DNA of 64,000 nucleotides from Helopsaltes ochotensis (Eukaryota; Chordata; Aves; Passeriformes; Locustellidae), in NCBI GenBank assembly GCA_013400155.1, contig VXBM01001327.1, positions 62,001-126,000 of the forward strand, written 5' to 3'. Position numbers and translations under genes: made by a program. Under the pieces are notes generated by a model. It did no database searches. It was not told the origin of the DNA and saw nothing but the letters and a program-made list of their open reading frames with translations. Below, piece after piece: positions 22,233 to 32,800 of the stretch (within the stretch, counting starts at the first letter, position 1; every line of letters begins with the position of its first letter).

Positions 22233-22459
22233 TTTGCAGCTGAAATGTATTAATTTAGGTGTTCATCAAATGGTATGGGGTAAGGAGTGGAATGTTTGGG
22301 GATGGTTTTTTTCTCCCAGATCCATTTTTGGTTTTGTTTTGCATCTGCGGTTGTCGCTGCCACCCCCCTCCTCATTTCCCCATCTCCGAGTGTATTGTGA
22401 TGGGTGAGAGCCAGCCCAGGAATTCCTGTGAGAGTTGTGGATGAGGGCCAGTTGCATCC

Positions 22460-23362
22460 TTCTGGTGGGGTGAGTTCATCTCAGAGGGCATGCAGTGCTA
22501 TACCTCTGACGAGAGATACTATTGCCATATGGCTTTTTGAGTTTTCTTTTTTTTCCCTTTGGCACTGTGACTGGAACTTGCCTCTCTGCTGCCTGGGAAC
22601 CCAGGCCCACTGCATGCCATGCCGGTCCCCACTGGGGCCACCCCCTCTGTGCAGCCCAACCCCGAAATCAGCCATCGCAGGTGAGCTACCCAGGGGAGCG
22701 ATTCCTTGCCCAGACCCACTGTTCCCTGCCAATGCCTCAGGGATTCTTGCTACATTTTAACCGAACACCCGGACTTCTGGCACCAGCCTGGTCTCTGCTG
22801 CACTTGCCACCTTGGGTCTGCTCGCCTCTGCTGTTCCAGCTTTCTGCTTCTGAGGTTTCTGCTACAGTTCATTTCTCTATCCGGAGGGGCGCCGGGACTG
22901 ACTGGGTTTCTAACTGGGTTTGTAAAGGAAGCGCCTTTTCTACCTCTCCCTACGGCCTGTCTGCCATTACTCAGCTGCAGAGAGATGGCCGAGCTCCTGC
23001 CACAGCGCCCTTGCAGCCGCAGGGAATGATCGCACCTGCTGTGCCCGGCCAGGAGCCGCCAGTGCCTCTGCCGGCTGTGACCAGAACTACACCAAAGGGA
23101 AACGTGCCTGCAGCCAAGAGAAGGCTGTCGCTGGGTTTGTGGATCTGTTTTGTGTTACTACCGTTACTGTTGTTCATTTGCCTTGTTATACAAATGCACA
23201 TATAAACAGTAAAGAACTGTTATTCCTTTTCCCATATCTTTGCCTGAAAGCCCCTTAATTTCAAAGTTATAATAATTCAGAGGGAAGGGGTCACATTTTT
23301 CCATTCCAAGGGAGGTTCCTGCCTTCCTTGGCAGATGGACACCAGTCTTTCAAACTAGGGCA
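22460..23362 (+). mobile_element. Family A LTR, plus orientation (3' LTR of the ERV-L remnant)
   Basis: Ends CTTTCAAACTAGGGCA at 23362, the complement of the TGTCTCAGTTTGAAAG start seen at 3444, with an AGTAAA polyadenylation signal near 23209. The left limit is estimated from the roughly 900-bp length of the copy at 49070. It carries an open frame (22522-23205) ending in a hydrophobic tail. It lies downstream of pol in the same orientation, so it is probably the provirus 3' LTR. No matching duplication was found. Confidence 0.75.
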
Positions 23363-23369
23363 GTGTACA

Positions 23370-23984
23370 ACTACTAAAAGAAACAGGAAAAAAATAGCCC
23401 CTTCATAGAGATAATTTCCAATAATTTAAATGAAATTTTCACTTGAGAAGATGTATGAGAGTACACATTGTGTCTTTTCAAAACTATTTTTTATCTGGAA
23501 TGATGTCATTTTCTGGTAATAATTAAAAGCCAAGTAGATTTTCTTTCCTTTTGCCATGTTTATAAATTGTATTTCAACTGCCTGTACCCTGGTCGTACCA
23601 TGTTAAATATTAGCTTAGGAGGATGATGATGTCTAAAGAGGACTCACAATAAATCAAATATACAGGGCTGGAGTCTTCTTCTTTGTCATTCCTGCACAGA
23701 CTCATTGGCTCCGTATGAAGAGACAAGGCAGCACATGCATTTAAAGCACAGTTCCTGCTTTAGAACCAGTCCAAATGAGAGAAAATTAAGTACAAGTCTC
23801 TGCTGCTCTCCAGTGGAGCTGAATGTAACCAATGCAGTGAAAATTCAGTAAAAAAGATTTCTGCCTTTTTAAAAGCACATTTTAATTTCTTTATTCCTGG
23901 ACTGTCACTGGGCCACTGGGTTCCTCAGCTGTACATGTGGTATTACTAGTGAAAAGTATGATTTCACCAAGTTCGAGTTCTATG
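23370..23984. other. Intergenic, nothing recognised
   Basis: AT-rich sequence between the LTR and the first CR1 remnant; no open frame of note. Confidence 0.6.
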
Positions 23985-24230
23985 ACAGAAGTTGCACCAG
24001 AGGAGGTTTAGAGTGGATATTAGGAAAAATTTCTTCACTGAAAGCACCGTCAAGCCCTGGCAGAGGCTGCCCAGGGCAATGATGGAGTTATTATCCCTGG
24101 AGGCATCTGAAAAATCTGCAGATGTGGCACTTCGGGGACATGACTTAGTGGTGGCCTTGGAAGTGCTGGGTTAATGGATGAACTTGATGATCTTAAAGGG
24201 TTTTTCCAACTTAAATAAATCCATGATAAA
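23985..24230 (+). mobile_element. CR1 LINE 3' fragment
   Basis: Encodes the last part of CR1 reverse transcriptase (RVDIRKNFFTE, WQRLP, DVAL) in a 60-codon frame, then the CR1 3' UTR ending near AATAAATCCATGAT. 5'-truncated, as is usual for CR1. Confidence 0.85.
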
Positions 24231-24239
24231 ATGAGGGAT

Positions 24240-24905
24240 GTGAAACAACTTGGAAAATTTTCAATCTCAGTAGGTATTTTCAAAGTTACTATATATGTCT
24301 GTAACAGCACCAATTGTTCCCATGGCAGAACACATGATTCCAGAATGTCCCTGTTCCAAATCCTAGGTAAATCAATCTTTTTCAGCAAGTGCAAGATGCC
24401 TTCTAAACTGTATTATTGCTAAGAAAAATCCTGCAAGATTTCTGATATTATCTGGAGACTTTATTAGAAAGGAAATGCCTTTTTGCTGCCAGACACCAGC
24501 CAACACAGAGCTGCAGAGTCACAAAATCCAGGAGCTAAGATCCTATCTCCTTCAGTCATCCCTCAGTGAATCACTGGGTCTATTTATACCTCTGCGTGTG
24601 TGATAAACAAATACCCTGGGAACTGTCAGACTGCATTGCCTCACATCGGCCATTCACAGAGGGAGCTACCTACGGGACACGCCCACCCCACAATGCAACC
24701 GGAACGCCCCACCCTGGTCCCACACTAAGGGACTGAAGGGACCCAATCTTCTGCTGTCAGGGGCCCCAGAGCCTCCACCAACAGCACCTGGGCTTCGATG
24801 TTCACTCTGGTGACCTGGGCTGTATCAGGAGTAGCATGGCCAGCAGCACGAGGAAAGGGATTGTCCCTCTGTTCTTGGCACTGCTGTTGTTCAGTTTTGG
24901 GCTAC
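24240..24905. other. Intergenic, nothing recognised
   Basis: Mixed composition, somewhat GC-rich at 24640-24850. No coding or repeat identity that I can support. Confidence 0.55.
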
Positions 24906-25318
24906 TCACTTTAAAAAGGACATTAAGGGGCTGGAGGGTGTCCAGAGAAGAGGAACAAGGCTTGTAAAGGGACTAGAAAACATGTCTTATGAGGCTGGGT
25001 TCGTTTAGTCTTGAGGAGGCTCAGGGCTGACCTCACAGCTCTCTAGAACTACTGACAGGAGTGTGTAGTGAGATGGGGATGGGGCTCTTCTGCTGTGCCT
25101 GCAGAGAGAGGACCAAAGAAAATGGCATTAAGCAGAGATAGGAGAGATTCGGATTAAATATCAGCAAAAATTATTTTTACTGTTTGTGTGGTCAGGAGTT
25201 GGAAGGGGTTGCCCAGGGGATGGTGGAATCACCACACTGGACCTGGCAGTGGATGATGTGGTTTAGTGGTTTAAGAATTATAGTGGCAGTGCCAGGTGCA
25301 TGGTTAGAGTGGGTGACA
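24906..25318 (+). mobile_element. CR1 LINE 3' fragment, plus strand
   Basis: Contains the typical CR1 phrases around GGCTGGAGGGTGTCCAGAGA and GTTGCCCAGGGGATGGTGGA, with many substitutions. Meets the next CR1 tail to tail. Confidence 0.75.
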
Positions 25319-25319
25319 G

Positions 25320-25640
25320 AACCACAGAATCACAGAATGAACTAGGTCGGAAAAGACCTTTGAGATCATCCAGTCCAACCTATGACTCAACACCTGTCAA
25401 CCAGACTGTGGCACTGAGTGCCACATCCAGTCGTTTCTTAAACAGCTCCAGGGACGGTGACACCTCCCCAGGCAGCCCATTCCAATGCCCAATCACTCGT
25501 TCTGTGGAGAATTTCTTCCTAATGTCCAACCTGAACCTCCCCTGGAGCAGCCTAGAGCTTTGACCTCGTGTCCTGTCCCTTGTTTCCTGGGAGCAGAGCC
25601 CGACTCCCACCAGACTGCACCCTCCTGACAGGAGGAGTTG
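25320..25640 (-). mobile_element. CR1 LINE 3' fragment, minus strand
   Basis: On the minus strand it encodes the CR1 reverse transcriptase C-terminus (RLDIRKKFSTE, HWNGLPGE, KKRLDVAL) and ends in the CR1 tail (complement of CACAGAATCACAGAATGA). Much better preserved than its plus-strand neighbour, so probably younger. Lies about 350 bp upstream of the SPAG9 CpG island. Confidence 0.9.
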
Positions 25641-25979
25641 TAGGGAGGGAGAACATCTCTGCTACGCCTTTTCTCCAGGCTGAGCTCCGCCCAGGCTGCC
25701 TGAGCCCCGCCTCACAGGGAGTGTCCTCTAGCTCCTTCGCCAGCGTTGCCTTTTTGCAGATCTCTTCCAGTCTTGACGATTCGGTGATTCGGTGACCCCT
25801 GACGTGTTTCCGACAGTCCGGCCCTTCCCTGTGCCACCCAGCTGCTGCCAAACGCATTTTCCCGAGTCGCAACACCACCTTCACGAGCCATCACCCACTC
25901 GCATAACGGCACCCAGACCCTGCCTCTCGAGTACATCACCCCGCAGACCACAACCCCCCCGTGACTTCAAGTTCGTAGC

Positions 25980-26880
25980 CCCGCCCTATGCTGCCGTCCT
26001 GGCAGGCCCCGCCCGACGCTGCGGGTGAGGTCAGAGACGCGCGCCACTCCCCGCCCGGCCGCCCCGACGCTCCGCCGCCGCCGCAGGAAGCCGCTCCGAG
26101 CAGGACCAGCCGGGCCCCCCCAGGCCCCACACAACTCCCCGCCGCCGCCATGGAGCTGGCGGACGGCGTGGTGTATCAGGAGGATCCCGGCGGGCCCGGC
26201 CCCGCCATGATGTCGGAGCGGGTGTCGGGGCTGGCGGGGTCCATCTACCGCGAGTTCGAGCGGCTCATCGGGCGCTACGACGAGGAGGTGGTGGCCGAGC
26301 TGATGCCGCTGGTGGTGGCTGTGTTGGAGAACCTGGACTCGGTGTGCGCCCACAGCCAGGAGACCAGCGTGGAGTTGGAGCTGTTGCGGGACGACAATGA
26401 GCAGCTGCTCACGCAGTACGAGCGGGAGAAGGCGCTGCGAAAACAGGCCGAGGAGGTGAGCGCGACGCTGGGCCGGCGCCGGTTCAGCTCCGGAGGGGCG
26501 GCCGCACCTCTCGCGCTGGGCCTACCCGGGGCAGAGCGGGTGGCGCCGGGAGCGAAAACCGGAGCCGCCCCCCGTCCGGGCACGGGGTCGGAGCTGCCAG
26601 TGACGAGTTGGGGTCGCGACGTGGCTCCGCGGAGGAGGATGAGGAGGGGCGGGGAGTCCCTGTCGCTCCGTGCGGCTTGTCCACTGCGGGACCCGTGCGT
26701 GCGGCTCCGTGTGCCCGCGGTCCCCTGAGCTGCTTGTCCCAGAGGGATCCTCGATAATCCCTGCGGAGCGCTGCGCTGCCGGTAGGGCCGCGGAAGGGGA
26801 GCGGGGCAAGCATGGAACCGGGCTGCGCTGTCACGGCCCCGCGGGATGCTCCCCGCGGAGGGAGGCCGGTTGTCCGTTTT
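25980..26880 (+). promoter_or_regulatory. SPAG9: CpG-island promoter of SPAG9
   Basis: Dense CpG, GC-rich block spanning upstream DNA, exon 1 and the first 400 bp of intron 1, with AT-rich DNA beyond. No TATA box seen. The transcription start is not identifiable. Confidence 0.8.
26150..26455 (+). CDS. SPAG9: SPAG9 exon 1
   Basis: 102 codons from MELADGVVYQ to KQAEE, phase 0, donor GTGAGC. Encodes the RH1 domain, which in this family contacts kinesin heavy chain and dynein light intermediate chain. The open frame beyond the donor (to 26728) is intronic. Confidence 0.96.
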
Positions 26881-29800
26881 TGCAAAAATAGTGACAGTAT
26901 TGCAAAACCCATGGAAATACAGTGTCTAGGCTGAAGGCCTTCGGAGTTGGTACATAAAGCTGCAGGCAGCAACAGGTGGTGTGGACTCTCCAATGACATC
27001 GACTCTGATTTGGGATGTTAGATATTTTTATTTCAGTTTTTGTACCCAGAATCACTTCAGCATAAATAAGATTGTAAAGCATTATCTAATGTAATATTAT
27101 AAAGCAATACAAAAGGAATCAGCTGTGCAGGATAACTTTCTGCAGCTCATTGTCTTGCCAGACTCCTGAAGGAAATTGGATTGGCAGTATTATCTGTAAT
27201 AGAACAAGTCATCTTGCAAGTCTATTTCCAGACCCCTTGTCCTGTTCTAATCTCTGTGGTTGTGCTTGTCTTCTAAATTTTCCAAAAATCAAACCAACTG
27301 CACTGAAGGTGAACACAATATTGACAGCAAAAGCTTAATTTAAAGAACATTAGCCCTGTACAAATACTTTTTTGTTTCTGTTATAAGTGAGTGCAGAATG
27401 TTGTCTGCAGATTATTCCAGGACTGAGTTTGTTATGAAGTTCTGTGGTATAAATGGTGTCCCCCCCCAACTCTTGGACTGATAGATCATCCTTATCAAAA
27501 ACATGGTGGTTTTATGATGCCTTATGGACTCCAGTTGGGGGACTGGAGTTGCCACGTTATTTCCAGCTCAAGCTGATGAAAAAGGGTCGTTTAGAAAATA
27601 TGTTTCTAGTGAGAGTAATAGGAAGGGATTGATAAATACTTTCTGAACCTAATTAATGAGAAAATCCATCAGGCTTGAAGCACAGGCAGCATCTGACACA
27701 TTGAAAAAACCAGGCCTTGGGCAGCAGGGCAGAAACCATAGCAATTTGGTGAAACAGACCATGGGGTTAATCATGTTGTTGTAGCTTTTCAGGAGCTGTA
27801 TATGCCTATATTGGTAGTGTCCCTCACTGCCATCTCTACTTCTGTGTGTCATGATAAATTAACTTGAGGGGACAGGCTTTATGCAGTTGAAGAACCAGTG
27901 CTCATGCTGCAAGACAGCTGGCTGATGCTTTCCAAAATGCAGTTAGACCGAACTCTATATTTTCATGGTAAGCAGAAAGGTCATTTTTGTGATGTGCTGA
28001 GGTCATTGTGCAGTACAGGTGTGAAAGTGTTAGGTACAGCCTGGTGTGCTCATGAGAGGGATGTATGTTAGTCAGGCATGGTTGTTGAATTATTTTTTTG
28101 ATGCTGAGTTAACCTGATGGGTGCAGTATGGTTGAAATAAAAGGAGGAAACAGAAATGTAACACTATTTTTCTTGGACAAAAAGTTGCTAGTTTAGCACA
28201 TTTCTTTTGATGTGGAGTTTACTTGTGTTATCTGGTGGCAAAATGGAGAATTTTGAGCTGCTGAGTTCCATATTTATTATCATCTGTTCATAGAATCACA
28301 CAATGGTTTGGGTTGGAAGGGACCTTAAAATTCAATGCCACTCCAACCCCTGCTGTGGGCACGGACGCTGTCCACTAGACCAGGTTGCTCCAAGCCCTAT
28401 CCAGCTTACCCTTGAGCGCTTCCATGGATGAGGCAGCCAAAGCTTCACAATTAACATGCCTTCTTTTTCTTTCTGCTTGTTGTAGGAAATTTATTTGCAG
28501 TAGTATCTTAACTAGTTTACTTACTAACTAGTTTACTATTTGGGTAGAGGCCTCCTTACCCCATTTTTGTAATTTGCCTTCTTTATTTCCTGTGCTTAAA
28601 AAGTGTTACTCAAGAAATATCTTAAAAGTTGTTGCCTGTGGATTTCTGAAATAATTTTTTTTAAGTCACCTTGACAGAAATTCTGGGCCTACTTCGCAAC
28701 AGTCTAGGTACAGTCTTGATCTTTGTAGTTGCTGCAAAATCACCTGTCTGACTTTTAATGTGGCAGGTTTTTTGATATCGCTGAAGGAATGTAGAAACCA
28801 GCTGCCCTGCTGTTCTGCTTCCAGTTCTTACTTTCCCACTTGGTGACTGTGAGGTAGCAATTCCTGCCCCAAAGAAGTGGGAGAGGAAACAGCATTTGTG
28901 TTTCTGCTATTTTATACCCTGATAAGAGTTACTTCTGCAGCAATGTGCCGTTTCAGACCTGCACTTGTAGCTGGCATGTGTTTTGTGTGCACTAGGAAAG
29001 AGGATAAAATCTACTCCTTGTAGCCATGCCAAATTAGGATATCTTTTAGGTTTTCTGCTGTTGGTGGGATTGAGCTGTTTTTAAAATCTTTGGCAACCAT
29101 GAAAAAGGATTTGCCACCACTAAAATTGGTTTATGTCATAGTATGAACTTGATGTCTGCTTTTTCTTACTGTTCCCAGAGGTAACTTTCTTCCTTAGGAT
29201 TGTATATTGAGTAAACACTGTGCTGTAAGAGTTTAAGTATTTTTCATTTGAGAGAAGAAAACCAAGATGCATTTTACAGAAAACTTGCACTCTATTTTAC
29301 AGCTATCAGGTTGTTTTCATTTTCATGTGTTTTTCTGTGCCCCAAGTCCATCTGAACTGGCTTTTTAGGTGATTTTTTTCCTCCCTGCTCCAAGAAGGAC
29401 TTGCCATTGGCTGAGGATCAGTTATTATTGCAATACACATTGCTGAAGGACTAATAAAGATTGCCAAGTGGGTGGGCATCAGATGCCCTGACATCAGATA
29501 TGCTCAGCACTGCACCTGGGTTCTGTGACAGGAAGTCAAGATGTAAAGAGACAGAAGAGGACATAAATATAGGAAGAGATATTTCATTTGGCTAATAATG
29601 TGCTCCTGAGTGCTTCAGGTTGTGTGCAGAACAGAGGGTTCCAAATGTGCTGTTGTGTAGTCTGAGGTCTTATTTATTCCACAGATCTCTGCAAACTTTC
29701 AAGTAGGTTTAAAATTGATTACATAAAGATTTTTGAGTTTAGTTTGTGGGGGACTTTTTCACACTTTTTATATGAGGCCTTCAAGAATAGGTTGGACAAA

Positions 29801-32800
29801 GGTCTGAAATGACACACTTGATCCTGCCTGGAGAAAATGGGATGGATTAAATGGGAGTTGCCAAACTATCTAACTAGTTCTGACCAGTTCTTGTGTCATA
29901 CTTGTGCATGCTTAGTCAGGATGTGATGATCAATCTGCTGGGGCTGTGACTATGATAATAGTATCACCAGAAGGAGAAATGAAACCAAGTAAAAGTATTC
30001 AAAGTCCAAAGTTCTCAATCCCAAGATCTGATCAGGTATAGTTTACAGCAGGGGAGGGAAAAAACACTCAGCTATAATTACAGAAATGCTTTAAAGTATA
30101 GTAATGTATATTTCAACTTTAACAAAATGAAGGTAAACTAGTGGAAGGTAACAAAACTGTTCTATGCAAAACCAGTTCTACCACTTGCATTTGAAGAACT
30201 TGAGAGGAAATACAGAAGTGTATCTATCTGTAGTTTTGTGAGCAACAATAACATTAATGGCTCTGAATGACTGTTTGTTATTTATGAGTATAATTGTCAG
30301 TGGCCTTTAGCAAGCTATGGCACATTTTTGCGAAATCATCAGAGAAACAACTAAACAAAGATGTTATAGTTTTATAATTCTTCTTTCATGATTTCTCATG
30401 TTTAATGTAACAACCTGTGTTGGTCTTTAGCCCCGGTGCCAAATTTGCGTCAAACTTTGAAGCTGTTTTTGAAAGGGGAGTCTGCCAAGAATAGGCCAGA
30501 CATGACTTGAATGTTAAAGGGGAAAATGTCTTGAATCAGTTACTACAAAGAAGACATGAAACAAGCTTAAACATTGAGGTTTTCAAATTATATTGCCTAA
30601 TTAATATTCCTAAACTTTGGCTGGAGGGGGTAGAAAGATTTCTGCACATCTGTGTTTGAAGAGGGATTTTCAATGGCAGCATCCAAAGCAGTGCTACCTG
30701 GGCTATGTCAGCTGTTCCTCAATTGTGTTGTTATTTAGCTTCAAGCACAGTCATGTGAACACCATGCCCAGTCCTGTGATAGCTGTGCAGAGCTTGTCTG
30801 AAAGGAACTCTTGTTTCACTTCATAGGTTTTGATGCATTTCTACATCTGAAGTACATTTTAGTCAGAACTTCTTCTGATGACCCTGTTCAACTGAAGCCC
30901 TTTTCATAAGGTTATGAATTTTTGCTTTTGTAAAAGCTCTAGAATACAATGGCTAAAATGTTGTAATAGTTCATTAACAGTTGATGTGTGACTATTTGAA
31001 ATATTTTTCCCACCAGATTTTCGTAACAATACATAGGAAAAAAAATTCAAATCAGATTACTGTTTTAAAGTTGCTGCCTTCACTGTCTCTTTTCTTCCAT
31101 GTGGTCCTCAGCTGCCTTTGCCTCTTTAACTGTTGTGAGTGTTTGGGATTTTTTTCTGCAGAGGTTTCTGGTCTCCTTCTCCCTGTTCTGTGAGCCTTCT
31201 GCATAACTAGTATTGGTCACCTTGTCTTATCCTTGCAATGCAGAGCATAGAGTAATGCATGACCTAAAACATCTCTGGCTTTTGGAAGTATTCTTTGTGC
31301 CAGCAATACACACTGAATTTCTTGGTTTAATTGGGTAAGATAAATAGCAAAAAAAAGAGCTTTTAAAGCTGCTATAATGGTCTGTTGGTAATTCTTATGC
31401 TAGGGAATGTAAACACTGATGCATTCGTCAGACAACTCCAGAATATGGAGAGTCACAAAGTTGGTAAACCAAGGAAACAAAAGATGATGGTGATCAGCGG
31501 AGTTTTGACAGATTGTAGATAGTTATTAAGGATTTGATGAAAATTATGAGAATTTATAGCAGAGTTGGGTGGGAATGCAAAAGATATCAAATAATTTTGG
31601 TTGACACTATTGCTAGTGTGTCCCTGTTGCGTGTCTGTACCTTTGTGGCTTATGGGTGTGTCTTGGTTTGGAAAGACAGGTGTCTGTCAGGGAAAACTGA
31701 AGCTTCCCTTGGAATGGAGAATGTAAACCCTCTCCCTCCAAAATATTATAATTTTGCAATTAATGGCTTTCAGGCAAAGATTTGGGAATAGGAATAATAA
31801 GTTCTTTACTAGAAAGATTAAAAATACAAATGTACTAAAGCAAACAAACAAAAAATCCTAGAAACACTGATGGAGTCAGACTATGACCTAACACCCTGGT
31901 CAGGGTGTTGGGAGCAGTCCAAGTAAGTCCTCCTGGAGTGACAGATGTGGCTCTCTTGGAGTAGAGATGATCCTGTAGAAGGGTCCAGTAGTGATGAGAT
32001 GGGTCCAGTCTTTCCTCTGGGAATCCAGTGGAAAAAGGCTGCTTTGGTGTTCTGAATTGCAGGTTTTATCCAGGTAGGCATGCTTGGCTCCTCTCACTGA
32101 GTGAAGCATCTCCCAATGGGATGATGTAATTTTATCAGTTGTGTGGTGAAGCCTTAATGGCCCATTAAGAGCAGATATCCCCTGGAGGGAAGATGGGTCA
32201 TGGAAGAGATAAAGAACACTGTCCCACCTGGTTTTAGCAGCTGGCCCATTAACAGGAGGCACCTACCCCCTCCTGCTCAGAGTTAGGAGAAACGGGTTAT
32301 ACAAGAGGTAAAGAAAAACACCTCCCCAACGGGTTTCAACAGATGGCAAATAGAATTCACACTTTTGGTTACATATTGCAATCCAAGACAGGGTGAAAAT
32401 AACTTCACTGATGATTATTCAAACTAAGGATACCAAGACTCCCTGTGCTCACATGCACTGTTGGCAGTTGTTGTACATTAAGTTAGGCAATAATGAAATA
32501 ATTCATTTTTCCCAAGCAGGTTCTCTGGAGTAGCTGGCACTTAGTTGTAAGTTATTACACAGTATAACCTAGGTGATTGAATGATGAACCTGGACTGAAA
32601 TAGTTCTTTGTGTTTAAATATGGCCTGTGGATCTATTCAGTTGTTTTGGAAACCACCTTGCACCTTCCTGGCTGTGAAGGGCTGCTGTGTTGCTTCCTAC
32701 CTGCTGTGAAACCTGTAATTAGTTGTTTGATCTAACTTAACTATTTTGTTGTTGTTTAGAAATTCATTGAGTTTGAAGATTCTCAAGAACAAGAGAAAAA

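Larger units (their letters stand above)
26456..32759 (+). other. SPAG9: SPAG9 intron 1
   Basis: 6.3 kb. Holds the end of the CpG island, a minus-strand CR1 tail (28288-28450), a possible old CR1 scrap (29770-29860) and an antisense solo LTR (31659-32390). I recognise nothing else in it. Confidence 0.85.

Noticed and set aside
26456..26999. Open frame continuing SPAG9 exon 1 and antisense frames nearby
   Set aside because: A consensus donor follows GAGGAG at 26455 and the next exon continues the protein in phase; the extension is CpG-rich intron.
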